Assembly (NCBI GenBank): GCA_002843155.1
Contig: PGZD01000017.1
Location: forward strand, 1 to 43,102
Source of the DNA: Gammaproteobacteria bacterium HGW-Gammaproteobacteria-3
GTDB lineage: Bacteria > Pseudomonadota > Gammaproteobacteria > Methylococcales > Methylomonadaceae
Direction: 5' to 3'
Length of the DNA: 43,102 bases
The position numbers were made by a program, and so were the translations under genes. This document shows, piece by piece, positions 8,457-17,106 of the stretch. Position 1 is the stretch's first letter. Each line of letters begins with the position of its first letter. The notes beneath the pieces are model-generated. The model did no database searches. It saw nothing but the letters and a program-made list of their open reading frames with translations, and was not told where the DNA came from.

Positions 8457-8600
8457 CTGAAGTTTCCCAATGATTGAAAAAGTAAACTGACGTTGCACTG
8501 GGGCTGTGAGGATTTTCGATTAGGTTTGCGCAAACGGGGCAAACCCATCAAAAAACACCCCTACAAGCCTGGATACCCCATAAAAACTGGGAAACTTCAG
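8457..8600. mobile_element. 144-bp miniature inverted-repeat transposable element (MITE)
   Basis: The element starts with ctgaagtttccca (8457-8469) and ends with the exact reverse complement tgggaaacttcag (8588-8600). It is flanked on both sides by the same 8 bases, ataataaa (8449-8456 and 8601-8608), the footprint of an insertion. The interior has no credible gene, so movement would need a transposase acting in trans. An 8-bp duplication fits several IS families (IS1595 and IS256, for example); the sequence alone does not decide which. It lies about 110 bases upstream of the Fae-like gene and may carry or displace its promoter. Confidence 0.78.
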
Positions 8601-8717
8601 ATAATAAATTTTATGGCGCTATAAAATTAAATTCGGCATAATTTTTAATTCGGTCGAGTAGACCGGTTTCTTTCGACAAAAATAACATTTCTTTTTCAAA
8701 CTCTTTTGGAGGTGTGT

Positions 8718-9269
8718 ATGTCAGATGAAATTTGGTTCAGAACCGGCGAAGCCACTGTTTTTGCCAGTGACGGGCAGGGCACCGATGCGATGCCCGAAAT
8801 CCTTATCGGCAGTGTCAGAGGGCCTGCCGGTAATGCTTTTGCCAATTTGATGGGGCAAACCGAAGGTCATACCCGGATGTTCGCTATTCGCGCCTGCAAT
8901 CAACAGGTTCGCCCGGCGACGCTGATTGTGCCCAAAGTCACTATTAAATCCAGCGCCTATGTCAATTTGTTCGGCGGCCCGGTGCAATCGGCGGTAGCGG
9001 ATGCGGTGCTGGACAGCGTTATCGACGGTATTATTCCGGCGCAACAGGCTGATGATTTGTGCATTATCGCGATGCTCTGGATTGCGCCGGAATGCGCGGC
9101 CGATCCTGACGTCGATCGCAAGGATTTGTACCGCACCAATTACGAGGCAATGAAGCTGGCTATTCGGCGCGCGATGACGAGTTCGCCCGGCATTGAAGAG
9201 CTTATTGCTAACCGGCATAAGATTCATCATGAAATGTACGACCCGGAAACGGGTGAGTCGCAATGGTAA
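8718..9269 (+). CDS. fae: Formaldehyde-activating enzyme family protein (divergent Fae paralogue)
   Basis: A 183-residue protein matching the Fae fold over its length: an IGSVRGPAGNAFANLMGQ segment near residues 28-45, then PKVTIKSSAYVNLFGGPVQ, GIIPAQQADDL and NYEAMKLAIRRAM. Fae condenses formaldehyde with tetrahydromethanopterin in methylotrophs. Here the segment that in canonical Fae reads AHIDLIIG (from memory) is AMPEILIG, so the conserved histidine is replaced by methionine, and the protein is ~13 residues longer. It may be a Fae2/Fae3-like paralogue with altered activity or a sensing role. ATG 8718 is chosen because ggagg lies just upstream; a TTG at 8706 overlaps that site. No other methanopterin genes are adjacent. 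Confidence 0.85.
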   Translation: MSDEIWFRTGEATVFASDGQGTDAMPEILIGSVRGPAGNAFANLMGQTEGHTRMFAIRACNQQVRPATLIVPKVTIKSSAYVNLFGGPVQSAVADAVLDSVIDGIIPAQQADDLCIIAMLWIAPECAADPDVDRKDLYRTNYEAMKLAIRRAMTSSPGIEELIANRHKIHHEMYDPETGESQW

Positions 9270-9298
9270 GGGATTAAGCCGGGATAGACTGTAGCCAA

Positions 9299-10420
9299 TT
9301 ACCAGTCATTGAGAATATCCAGCACCCGCATGATTTCACTTTCGCTATGATAAAAATGCGGCGACAATCGAATGCCCGCGCCTCGGTGCGCACAAGCCAC
9401 GCCTTGGCCTTGTAACCGATGTAATAGTTCGGTGTCGGTGCGGGTTTTATGTCTGAATAAAATGATGCCCGATGTCAAGGGCGCGGCGCGGTGGGTGATC
9501 AGTTCATACCGGTCGTTTTCGGCGATACCGGCCATTAACGATTGGGCGTGTTTGATAATCGTGTGTTCAATCTGTTCGATGCCGACTTCCAGCAATAACG
9601 ATAAACTGCTCGATAAGGCGTGAATACCCAGCATATTGGGGCTGCCGCATTCGAAGCGCCTGGCGCCGGGATGGATTTGCCAGGGGCAGTTTTCGTAATT
9701 ATGCGTGTTTTCCAGCATATGCCAGCCGAATTGAGTCAATTTAAGCTGATCGCGGGCGGTAGGCGTGGTATAGAACACGCCCAGACCTTCCGGGCCGCAC
9801 ATCCATTTATGGCCGTCGGCCATGACAAAATCGGCATGATAAGCCTGTACGTCAAACTTCACCGCGCCCAGGCTCTGAATGGCGTCAATACAAAACAGAA
9901 TATTGCGCGCCTTGCAAAAAGCGCCGATTTTTTCAAGATCCAGGCGCAGGCCGGAGGCAAATTGAATGGAGCTGAGGGTCAGCAAGCGGGTATTCCGATC
10001 GACCCGGTCGAACAGCGCCTGTTCCGGTGATTGAGTGTTATGCAAAACCGCCTCGCGAAATTCCACGCCCTGGTTTGCCAATGATTGCCAGGGAATGCGA
10101 TTGGACGGAAATTCCTCGTTGCTGGAAACGATGTTATCCCCCTGTCGCCAGTCCAGGCCATAAGCGACAAAAGAGAGTGCTTCAGAGGTGTTTTTTACCA
10201 GAGCTATATCGTCGGTGGACGGCGCGTTTAAAAGCATTCGCAATTGCTCGCGCAACTGCGCTTCCTTTTTGAGCCAGTCGGGATAAAAGTGCGAGCCGTA
10301 GTGTGTGTTCTGTTCGGCAAAAGCCTTGACCGCATTACAGGTTCGAAGCGGCCAGGGCGATACGGCGGCATGATTCAGATAAATCAGGCCGTCGGTGAGG
10401 GGGAATTCGGGATGTTTCAT
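9299..10420 (-). CDS. Class V aminotransferase (PLP-dependent, cysteine-desulfurase-like fold)
   Basis: A 373-residue fold-type I PLP enzyme. Lys205 in ADGHKWMCGPEG is the Schiff-base lysine, Asp179 (CIDAIQSLGA) would contact the PLP ring nitrogen, and NTSEALSF near 77-84 binds the cofactor phosphate. The N-terminal YLNHAAVSPWP is typical of the isopenicillin-epimerase/cysteine-desulfurase branch. The active-site cysteine loop of IscS or SufS is not evident and no Fe-S assembly genes are adjacent, so the reaction remains open. It converges with the Fae-like gene, leaving 29 bases between stops. Confidence 0.88.
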   Translation of the reverse strand: MKHPEFPLTDGLIYLNHAAVSPWPLRTCNAVKAFAEQNTHYGSHFYPDWLKKEAQLREQLRMLLNAPSTDDIALVKNTSEALSFVAYGLDWRQGDNIVSSNEEFPSNRIPWQSLANQGVEFREAVLHNTQSPEQALFDRVDRNTRLLTLSSIQFASGLRLDLEKIGAFCKARNILFCIDAIQSLGAVKFDVQAYHADFVMADGHKWMCGPEGLGVFYTTPTARDQLKLTQFGWHMLENTHNYENCPWQIHPGARRFECGSPNMLGIHALSSSLSLLLEVGIEQIEHTIIKHAQSLMAGIAENDRYELITHRAAPLTSGIILFRHKTRTDTELLHRLQGQGVACAHRGAGIRLSPHFYHSESEIMRVLDILNDW

Positions 10421-10431
10421 AGGGATTAATG

Positions 10432-10558
10432 TATACTTCGCGCGGCCGAAGTTTGTGGATTTTATGACATAAGTTATTTTGTTCGACGCTTACACGGAAG
10501 TAAGCGTCGGACAAAATAACACGTTAGCTTACCAGCAAATGTGGCCGCGCGAAGTATA
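10432..10558. repeat. Nested inverted repeat, 127 bp, possible MITE
   Basis: The outer arms are perfect over 16 bases: tatacttcgcgcggcc at 10432-10447 and its reverse complement at 10543-10558. Inside lies a second inverted repeat of 21 bases with one mismatch, at 10473-10493 and 10500-10520 (gttattttgttcgacgc and its complement), with a 6-base loop. The whole unit can fold into a long cruciform. There is no coding sequence within it and no obvious target duplication. It fills the gap between the aminotransferase start and the amtB stop. Confidence 0.8.
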
Positions 10559-10576
10559 TGCGCCGTAAGTCGTCGA

Positions 10577-10604
10577 GGGCGGCATCAGACCTGCGAAGCC
10601 GCCC
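10577..10604 (-). terminator. Possible transcription stop hairpin after amtB
   Basis: A perfect 7-bp stem, gggcggc (10577-10583) with gccgccc (10598-10604), begins 12 bases beyond the amtB stop codon. The 14-base loop is large and no run of T follows on the minus strand, so it is a weak intrinsic terminator at best. Confidence 0.3.
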
Positions 10605-10616
10605 CTGTATCGTCCG

Positions 10617-11909
10617 TTACAGATTATGGTAACCGGTTTCTTCGTGCAATACGATATCGAGCCCTTGCATTTCTTCATCGCTGGTGACACGCAAGCCTAA
10701 CGTTTTATCCAGCAATTTTAAAATGATGTAGCTGAACAAGCCGCTCCATACTATCGTCACGGCGATTGCCAGTGCCTGCACACCGACCTGCTGCATGATC
10801 GAAACGCCTTCGACCAAGCCCAAGCCGCCCAAACTGCTGGCGGCGAATACGCCGGTCAGCAAGGAACCGACGATGCCGCCGATGCCATGCACCGGGAACA
10901 CATCGAGCGAATCGTCAATAATCAATACCCGCTTGATGAACTGCGTGGCGCCAAAACACACCGCGCCAGCCGTTATGCCGATAAATAAAGCGCCACCGGG
11001 GCCGACAAAACCCGAGGCGGGCGTAATCGTACCCAGACCCGCCACCATGCCGGTGACAATACCTAAAACGCTGGGTTTGCCAAAGCGCACCCATTCGATG
11101 AACATCCAGGTCAAAGATCCTGCCGCCGCACCAATGTGCGTCACTAAAATCGCCATTCCGGCCGCGCCGTCAGCAGTCAAGGCGCTGCCGCCGTTGAAGC
11201 CGAACCAGCCGACCCAAAGCATACCGGCGCCGGTAACGACCATGGTCATGTTGTGCGGCGGCATGGCCGTGGTCGGAAAGCCTCTTCTGTTGCCTAAAAC
11301 CAGTGCCGAAATCAGTGCCGCGACGCCGGCATTGATATGAATGACGATACCGCCGGCGAAATCCATCGCGCCTAATTCGGCCAGCCAGCCGCCGCCCCAA
11401 ACCCAGTGGCAGATAGGCAGATAGACGACAAGCAGCCACAGCGCACTGAACCAGAGCATGGCGGAAAACTTCATGCGCTCGGCAAAGCCGCCGACAATCA
11501 ATGCCGGGGTAATGATGGCAAAAGTCATCTGAAACATGAAATACACCGTCTCGGGAATATCGCCATACAATGTTGCAGTGCCTAAACCCGGCATGAACAC
11601 TTTGGCTGTGCCGCCTATCAGGGGTTGCCAGGCGCCGCCGTCCGAGTAAATCAGACTGTACACACCGGCCAGCCAGAGTATTGAAACGATGCAGGTGATG
11701 GCAAAGCACTGCATCAGGACCGATAGTACATTCTTGCTTCGGACCAGGCCCGCATAAAACAGCGATAAGCCGGGCAGGGTCATGAACAGAACCAGAACCG
11801 TGGCGGTCAACACCCAGGCCGTATTGCTCTGATTTAAGGTGTCGGCCAATACGGATTCGGGTACAAAAAATAACAGCCAAAAGCTGTTACAAGGTTTTTT
11901 AGTCAGCAT
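10617..11909 (-). CDS. amtB: Ammonium transporter AmtB (second, downstream copy)
   Basis: A 430-residue membrane protein of the Amt/Rh family that conducts ammonium across the inner membrane as a trimer. An N-terminal signal-like segment ends around SVLADTLNQ, followed by about eleven helices. The twin pore histidines are both present, in GGIVIHINAGVAAL and FPVHGIGGIVGS, as is the aspartate before the first (AMDFAGG). GlnK-type PII proteins normally plug the cytoplasmic face at low nitrogen demand. It lies 21 bases after glnK on the same strand and has a gagga ribosome site. It is clearly distinct in sequence from the other AmtB at 12450, so this is an old duplication. Confidence 0.96.
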   Translation of the reverse strand: MLTKKPCNSFWLLFFVPESVLADTLNQSNTAWVLTATVLVLFMTLPGLSLFYAGLVRSKNVLSVLMQCFAITCIVSILWLAGVYSLIYSDGGAWQPLIGGTAKVFMPGLGTATLYGDIPETVYFMFQMTFAIITPALIVGGFAERMKFSAMLWFSALWLLVVYLPICHWVWGGGWLAELGAMDFAGGIVIHINAGVAALISALVLGNRRGFPTTAMPPHNMTMVVTGAGMLWVGWFGFNGGSALTADGAAGMAILVTHIGAAAGSLTWMFIEWVRFGKPSVLGIVTGMVAGLGTITPASGFVGPGGALFIGITAGAVCFGATQFIKRVLIIDDSLDVFPVHGIGGIVGSLLTGVFAASSLGGLGLVEGVSIMQQVGVQALAIAVTIVWSGLFSYIILKLLDKTLGLRVTSDEEMQGLDIVLHEETGYHNL

Positions 11910-11930
11910 TTCATCCTCGAAGTATCCTTG

Positions 11931-12317
<387 letters not shown>

Positions 12318-12325
12318 TTATCGTT

Positions 12326-12352
12326 GGGTCAATAATAGTGAATTATTGACCC
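12326..12352. promoter_or_regulatory. 27-bp perfect palindrome upstream of the second glnK, candidate operator
   Basis: gggtcaataa (12326-12335) is mirrored exactly by ttattgaccc (12343-12352) around a 7-base AT-rich centre. It lies 57 bases upstream of the glnK start at 12269. The size and symmetry suit a dimeric regulator, but a hairpin in the leader is also possible. No -24/-12 element was found in this gap, so this module may be controlled differently from the first. Confidence 0.45.
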
Positions 12353-12399
12353 ACATACAATTAAAGAAAATCGGGCACCAAGTCCCGTACTTTACCCAA

Positions 12400-12426
12400 C
12401 AAAAACGGGCGCACTCAAGCGCCCGT
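12400..12426 (-). terminator. Intrinsic terminator after the first amtB
   Basis: On the minus strand an 8-bp GC-rich stem, acgggcgc (12405-12412) with gcgcccgt (12419-12426) around a 6-base loop, is followed by TTTTTG. It lies 24 bases beyond the amtB stop and would separate the two glnK-amtB modules into independent transcripts. Confidence 0.75.
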
Positions 12427-12449
12427 GTTGCAACTGTTTGGCCGTAACC

Positions 12450-13706
12450 TCAGCGTTTACTGCCTTCGGTGGTAAATTCGGGATAAGCTTCCATGCCGCA
12501 TTCGGAAAAATCGACCCCGTTATATTCATCTTCTTCGCTGACCCTGATGCCTATGAGCAGTTTAAGCACAAACCAGGTAATCAGGCTGCTGGCAAAAACA
12601 AAACCGAAGATGCTCACAATACCCAGCAACTGTACCCCGAGCTTTGCTTCCGGGTTGGAAAAACAGACCGCGAGCAAGCCCCAAATGCCGACCACGCCGT
12701 GCACTGAAAGGGCGCCGACCGGATCATCGATTTTCATTTTATCGATACATAAAATGGCGACAACGACTAAGACCCCGCCGATAGCGCCGATGAGTGTCGC
12801 CAGTAACGGCGTAGGTGCTAAAGGCTCTGCGGTAATGGCCACGAGCCCTGCCAAAGCACCGTTCAAGGTCATCGATAAATCGGCTTTGCCGAACATAAAA
12901 TGCGCCGTCAGCAGGGCCGCTATCAGGCCGCCGGCAGCGGCGGTATTGGTGTTGACAAACACCATTGCCACCGAATTGGCTTCAGCAATATCGGAGATTT
13001 TCAATTCCGAACCGCCATTGAAACCGAACCAGCCCATCCACAGGATGAAAGTCCCGAGCGTCGCTAACGGCATGTTACAACCGGGTATCGGATGAATGGC
13101 GCCATTTTCGCCGTATTTGCCTTTACGCGCGCCCAGCAGCAACACGCCTGCGAAAGCCGCGCTTGCGCCGCATAAATGAACGACACCGGAACCGGCAAAA
13201 TCAATAAAACCGAGGCCGTCGAGAAATCCGCCGCCCCATTTCCAGAATCCTTGCAAGGGATAGATAAAACCGGTCATGACCACGGCAAACACTAGAAAAG
13301 CCCATAGTTTCATGCGTTCGGCGACGGCGCCGGAAACAATCGACATAGCGGTCGCCACGAATACGACCTGAAAGAAAAAATCGGCCAAGTGGGCGTAATG
13401 AGTTTCGCCTTTGCTGTTTATGACATCACTCGTCGTATGCTCGGTGCCTATCAAAAAACCCAGTCCGGGCCAGACGCTGTTGACCGCTTCACTCGGATAC
13501 ATGATGCCGTAACCGACCAGAAGATACATGACACAAGCGATTGCAAACAATGCAATGTTCTTGGTCAGGATTTCCGTGGTGTTCTTGGCCCTGACCAGAC
13601 CCGCTTCCAGCATGGCGAAACCGGCGGCCATCCACATCACCAGGGCGCCGCTGATTAATAAATAAAAGGTATCCAGGGCGTAGCTCAACTCAACTAATTT
13701 ATCCAC
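12450..13706 (-). CDS. amtB: Ammonium transporter AmtB (first, upstream copy)
   Basis: A 418-residue Amt channel without the long leader of the other copy. It starts MDKLVELSYALDTFYLLI and has the AFAMLEAGLVRAKNT-type helix 1 region of the family (here GFAMLEAGLVRAKN). The pore histidines are in SGVVHLCGASAAF and LSVHGVVGIWG, and the aspartate in FIDFAGS is kept. Translation begins at GTG (13704-13706) behind a strong aggagag site. It follows glnK by 20 bases and ends before an intrinsic terminator. With glnK it would be expressed under nitrogen limitation from the sigma-54 promoter at 14107-14125. Confidence 0.96.
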   Translation of the reverse strand: MDKLVELSYALDTFYLLISGALVMWMAAGFAMLEAGLVRAKNTTEILTKNIALFAIACVMYLLVGYGIMYPSEAVNSVWPGLGFLIGTEHTTSDVINSKGETHYAHLADFFFQVVFVATAMSIVSGAVAERMKLWAFLVFAVVMTGFIYPLQGFWKWGGGFLDGLGFIDFAGSGVVHLCGASAAFAGVLLLGARKGKYGENGAIHPIPGCNMPLATLGTFILWMGWFGFNGGSELKISDIAEANSVAMVFVNTNTAAAGGLIAALLTAHFMFGKADLSMTLNGALAGLVAITAEPLAPTPLLATLIGAIGGVLVVVAILCIDKMKIDDPVGALSVHGVVGIWGLLAVCFSNPEAKLGVQLLGIVSIFGFVFASSLITWFVLKLLIGIRVSEEDEYNGVDFSECGMEAYPEFTTEGSKR

Positions 13707-13726
13707 TTTGTCTCTCCTGTTTATTG

Positions 13727-14089
<363 letters not shown>

Positions 14090-14106
14090 TCATTTCAAAA
14101 GAACTT

Positions 14107-14125
14107 AAAGCACGGATTATGCCAA
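14107..14125 (-). promoter_or_regulatory. Sigma-54 (-24/-12) promoter for glnK-amtB
   Basis: On the minus strand the sequence is ttggcataatccgtgcttt. The GG and GC doublets are exactly 10 bases apart, as RpoN requires, and the flanking TTGGCA and TGCT match the consensus. Transcription would start near 14098, about 33 bases before the glnK ATG. Confidence 0.78.
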
Positions 14126-14185
14126 GAAAAAACCTCGATTTTTGTCAGTCAGAAGGGGTGGCGGGAATCAGGAACATTAACTTTT

Positions 14186-14202
14186 TGCACCATAATGGCT
14201 CG
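14186..14202. promoter_or_regulatory. NtrC-type enhancer site 1
   Basis: tgcaccataatggctcg matches the NtrC consensus TGCACC-N5-GGTGCA at 9 of 12 specified positions, with the left half-site perfect. It is centred near -96 from the predicted glnK start and -129 from the predicted glnA start. Confidence 0.6.
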
Positions 14203-14216
14203 GATGCGTTGTATTC

Positions 14217-14233
14217 TGCATTAATATGGGGCA
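14217..14233. promoter_or_regulatory. NtrC-type enhancer site 2
   Basis: tgcattaatatggggca matches TGCACC-N5-GGTGCA at 9 of 12 positions, with TGCA at one end and GGxGCA at the other. It is centred 31 bases (three helical turns) from site 1, close to the spacing of the two strong NtrC sites at E. coli glnA. It lies near -98 from the predicted glnA start. Confidence 0.6.
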
Positions 14234-14296
14234 AGACGCTGGTTTCGGGATTTCGTGCTCGCTATTGAGGTCAGTGTCCACGCAGTGTTATTAATG

Positions 14297-14313
14297 TGGA
14301 ATGTTATCTGCTT
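14297..14313 (+). promoter_or_regulatory. Sigma-54 (-24/-12) promoter for glnA
   Basis: tggaatgttatctgctt on the plus strand has GG (14298-14299) and GC (14310-14311) separated by exactly 10 bases, with TGG and TGCT matching the RpoN consensus. The predicted start near 14323 leaves a leader of about 160 bases before the glnA ATG. A second promoter for growth on good nitrogen may lie in that leader, but I do not see a clear one. Confidence 0.6.
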
Positions 14314-14482
14314 TCTAAAATGACATCCTGTAAGAACGACCGATGACACGGTGATTACTCCGGACATGCAACCGCATGGCCGAGCTAATTAAATTGCTCG
14401 TTTTATTTGAAAAAATGGTATCGTTAGCGCCATTTATTAATAGATTATGACAATAACAACTCAACCTTGGGAGATAACATAA

Positions 14483-15892
14483 ATGTCCGTAGAGAACGTG
14501 CTTAAAATGATTCAGGAAAACGATGTCAAATTCATCGATTTCCGTTTTTGCGATACCCGTGGTAAAGAACAGCATGTCACTTTTCCCGCCAACGATGTGG
14601 ATGAAGATTTGTTTGAAGAAGGCAAAATGTTCGATGGTTCCTCGGTGGCCGGCTGGAAGGGCATCAACGAATCCGACATGATACTGATGCCGGATGCCAG
14701 CACTGCGGTGATGGATCCTTTTTTCGATGACAACACGCTGATTCTGCGCTGTGACATTATCGAGCCCAACAATATGCAGGGTTATCAGCGTGATCCGCGC
14801 TCTATCGCCAAACGCGCCGAAGCTTATCTGCAAACCACCGGCATAGCCGATACCGCTTTCTTTGGCCCCGAAAACGAATTTTTTATTTTCGATGATGTGC
14901 GTTGGTCGGCAGGAATTTCCGGTGCTTCCTACAAAATAGACTCATCGGAAGCGGGCTGGAACTCCGAAAAAGTTTATGAAGACGGTAATATGGGGCATCG
15001 CCCCACGGTCAAAGGAGGCTACTTTCCGGTACCGCCTGTCGATTCTTTGCAAGACATGCGTTCTGCAATGTGTTTGGTGCTGGAGGAAATGGGGCAAACC
15101 GTAGAAGTCCATCATCACGAAGTCGCGACCGCAGGCCAATGTGAAATCGGCGTAAAATTCAATACGCTGGTCAAAAAAGCCGACGAAGTCCTGGGCTTGA
15201 AGTATGTTGTCGCCAACATCGCGCACGCTTATGGGAAAACCGCAACTTTCATGCCCAAACCATTGGTCGGCGATAACGGCAGCGGCATGCATGTACACCA
15301 ATCCCTGGCCAAAGGCGGCGTCAACCTGTTTACCGGTGATTTGTACGGCGGCTTGTCAGAAACCGCGCTGTATTACATCGGCGGTATCATCAAACACGCT
15401 AAAGCCCTGAATGCTTTCACCAACGCCTCCACCAACAGCTACAAACGTCTGGTGCCAGGCTTTGAAGCGCCGGTGATGCTGGCTTATTCCGCGCGTAACC
15501 GTTCAGCTTCGATCAGGATTCCTTTTATCACCAACCCCAAAGGCCGCCGCATCGAAGTTCGCTTTCCCGATTCCACCGCTAATCCGTATCTGGCATTCTC
15601 CGCTATGCTGATGGCAGGCCTTGACGGCATTCAAAATAAAATCCATCCGGGCGACGCCATGGATAAAGACTTGTATGATCTGCCGCCGGAAGAAGAAAAA
15701 GCCATTCCGCAAGTGTGCCACGCTTTTGATCAGGCGCTCGACGCCCTGGATAAAGATCGTGAATTTTTAACGCGAGGCGATGTTTTCACCGATGATGCCA
15801 TTAATGGCTATATCGCTCTGAAAATGGAAGAAGTCACACGTCTGCGCATGAGTACGCATCCGGTCGAGTTTGATATGTACTATAGCTTGTAA
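14483..15892 (+). CDS. glnA: Glutamine synthetase, type I (GSI-beta)
   Basis: A 469-residue enzyme making glutamine from glutamate, ammonia and ATP as a cytoplasmic dodecamer. The N-terminal part has [17 protein letters not shown], and FDGSSVAGW marks the beta-grasp domain. The catalytic signatures are [30 protein letters not shown] and [13 protein letters not shown]. The adenylylation tyrosine is present in [10 protein letters not shown], so GlnE control is expected. A gggag site precedes the ATG. It is transcribed away from glnK-amtB, is probably NtrC-activated, and is followed by a strong terminator before ntrB. Confidence 0.98.
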   Translation: MSVENVLKMIQENDVKFIDFRFCDTRGKEQHVTFPANDVDEDLFEEGKMFDGSSVAGWKGINESDMILMPDASTAVMDPFFDDNTLILRCDIIEPNNMQGYQRDPRSIAKRAEAYLQTTGIADTAFFGPENEFFIFDDVRWSAGISGASYKIDSSEAGWNSEKVYEDGNMGHRPTVKGGYFPVPPVDSLQDMRSAMCLVLEEMGQTVEVHHHEVATAGQCEIGVKFNTLVKKADEVLGLKYVVANIAHAYGKTATFMPKPLVGDNGSGMHVHQSLAKGGVNLFTGDLYGGLSETALYYIGGIIKHAKALNAFTNASTNSYKRLVPGFEAPVMLAYSARNRSASIRIPFITNPKGRRIEVRFPDSTANPYLAFSAMLMAGLDGIQNKIHPGDAMDKDLYDLPPEEEKAIPQVCHAFDQALDALDKDREFLTRGDVFTDDAINGYIALKMEEVTRLRMSTHPVEFDMYYSL

Positions 15893-15921
15893 GCTTCAGG
15901 CGCTTTCATAACGCACTTTAA

Positions 15922-15948
15922 GCGCCCCATTTTGGGGCGTTTTTTTTG
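15922..15948 (+). terminator. Intrinsic terminator after glnA
   Basis: A cgcccc/ggggcg stem (15923-15928 and 15934-15939) with a short atttt loop is followed by an unbroken run of T, about 35 bases after the glnA stop. It would limit, but perhaps not abolish, readthrough into ntrBC. Confidence 0.9.
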
Positions 15949-16047
15949 TAAGGTCGTTTTATAATGACGCAGACTGCACCTCATTTGCAAAATCAGGCTC
16001 TGGCTCATAAATTGCTTTACTTTGTTGTCCTCCTGACTACATTTTGA

Positions 16048-17106
16048 TTGGCCGTGCATAAAAGAATCCTCGAACATCTCAACGAAGCGATATTGGTTTT
16101 TGACCGCCAACTCAAGCTTGTTTATATCAATACCGCCGGTGAAATATTGTTTGCCGATAGCGCCCGGCATTTATTGGGCAGTTACGCCCGGGACTTGTTC
16201 AAACCCCTGGATTCGGAATTTCAGCTTAACTTGAAATCATGCCTGGACAGGGATGAACCGCTGGTCGATCGAGAAATGACGCTGGAAATCATGGGCCAGA
16301 GCATTACTGTCAATTTCAGCGCCACGCCGTTGCTGAAAAATGACCGGGTCAGCGAAATCATTGTCGAGTTGCAACAACTGGACCGGCATCTTCGCATCTC
16401 CAGAGAAGAGCAGTTGATGGCGCAGCAAACCATTGCCAGAATAATGGTGCGGGGTCTCGCCCATGAAATCAAGAATCCGCTGGGAGGACTTCGGGGCGCC
16501 GCGCAATTATTGGCGCTTGAGCTGGATGACCCCAATCTCAAAGAATACACCCGGATTATCATTGCCGAATCCGACCGCCTGCAAGGACTCATGGATAAAA
16601 TGCTCGGCCCCAATAAACGGCCGCAAAAATCCTTGCTCAACATTCATGAAGTGCTGGAGCGCATCCGGCAGTTACTCGTCGCCGAAACCAGCGGCAAAGT
16701 GCTTATCTACCAGGATTATGATCCCAGTATTCCGGAGCTGTATGCCGACAAAAATCAGTTGATACAGGCATTTTTAAATATTGCCCGCAACGCCATTCAA
16801 GCCAGCGAAGAGGGAAATGCGCCGATCACTTTTAAAACCCGGGTTTGCAGACAAATGACCATTGGCCGAAAACGCAATAAATTAGCGGTAAAAATCGATA
16901 TTATCGATAAAGGCCCCGGCATCGATAAGGATATGCTGAGCCAGATTTTTTATCCCATGGTGACAGGCCGCGCCGATGGCACGGGCCTTGGGCTTTCCAT
17001 CGCGCAATTTCTGATCAATCAGCATGACGGGCTGATTGAATGCGAGAGCCAGCCCGGGCACACGGTTTTTTCAATTTATTTTCCATTGGAGCAATACAAT
17101 GGCTAA
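16048..17106 (+). CDS. ntrB: Nitrogen regulation sensor kinase/phosphatase NtrB (GlnL)
   Basis: A 352-residue soluble two-component kinase. An N-terminal PAS domain (LNEAILVFDRQLKLVYINTA) is followed by the H-box GLAHEIKNPLGGLRGAAQLL with phosphorylated His139, then the N box NIARNAIQAS, the G1 box DKGPGID and the G2 box ADGTGLGLSIAQ. There is no membrane segment, as in E. coli NtrB, whose kinase/phosphatase balance is set by PII. The start is uncertain: TTG 16048 and GTG 16054 both lack a strong ribosome site. It overlaps ntrC by 8 bases. Confidence 0.95.
   Translation: MAVHKRILEHLNEAILVFDRQLKLVYINTAGEILFADSARHLLGSYARDLFKPLDSEFQLNLKSCLDRDEPLVDREMTLEIMGQSITVNFSATPLLKNDRVSEIIVELQQLDRHLRISREEQLMAQQTIARIMVRGLAHEIKNPLGGLRGAAQLLALELDDPNLKEYTRIIIAESDRLQGLMDKMLGPNKRPQKSLLNIHEVLERIRQLLVAETSGKVLIYQDYDPSIPELYADKNQLIQAFLNIARNAIQASEEGNAPITFKTRVCRQMTIGRKRNKLAVKIDIIDKGPGIDKDMLSQIFYPMVTGRADGTGLGLSIAQFLINQHDGLIECESQPGHTVFSIYFPLEQYNG

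Noticed and set aside
8288-8551. 87-codon minus-strand frame over the repeat patch
   Set aside because: Its product (ARGLKPPTFG, SPPKPNPPALAGG) is a translation of palindromic repeats and part of the MITE.
14361-14378. Another GG-N10-GC pair upstream of glnA (cggacatgcaaccgcat)
   Set aside because: The spacing fits but the flanking bases do not match the -24/-12 consensus, and the element at 14297-14313 is better.
17036-17098. Earlier start for ntrC
   Set aside because: The extra 21 codons lie wholly inside ntrB; ATG 17099 has its own ribosome site and gives the standard receiver-domain start.
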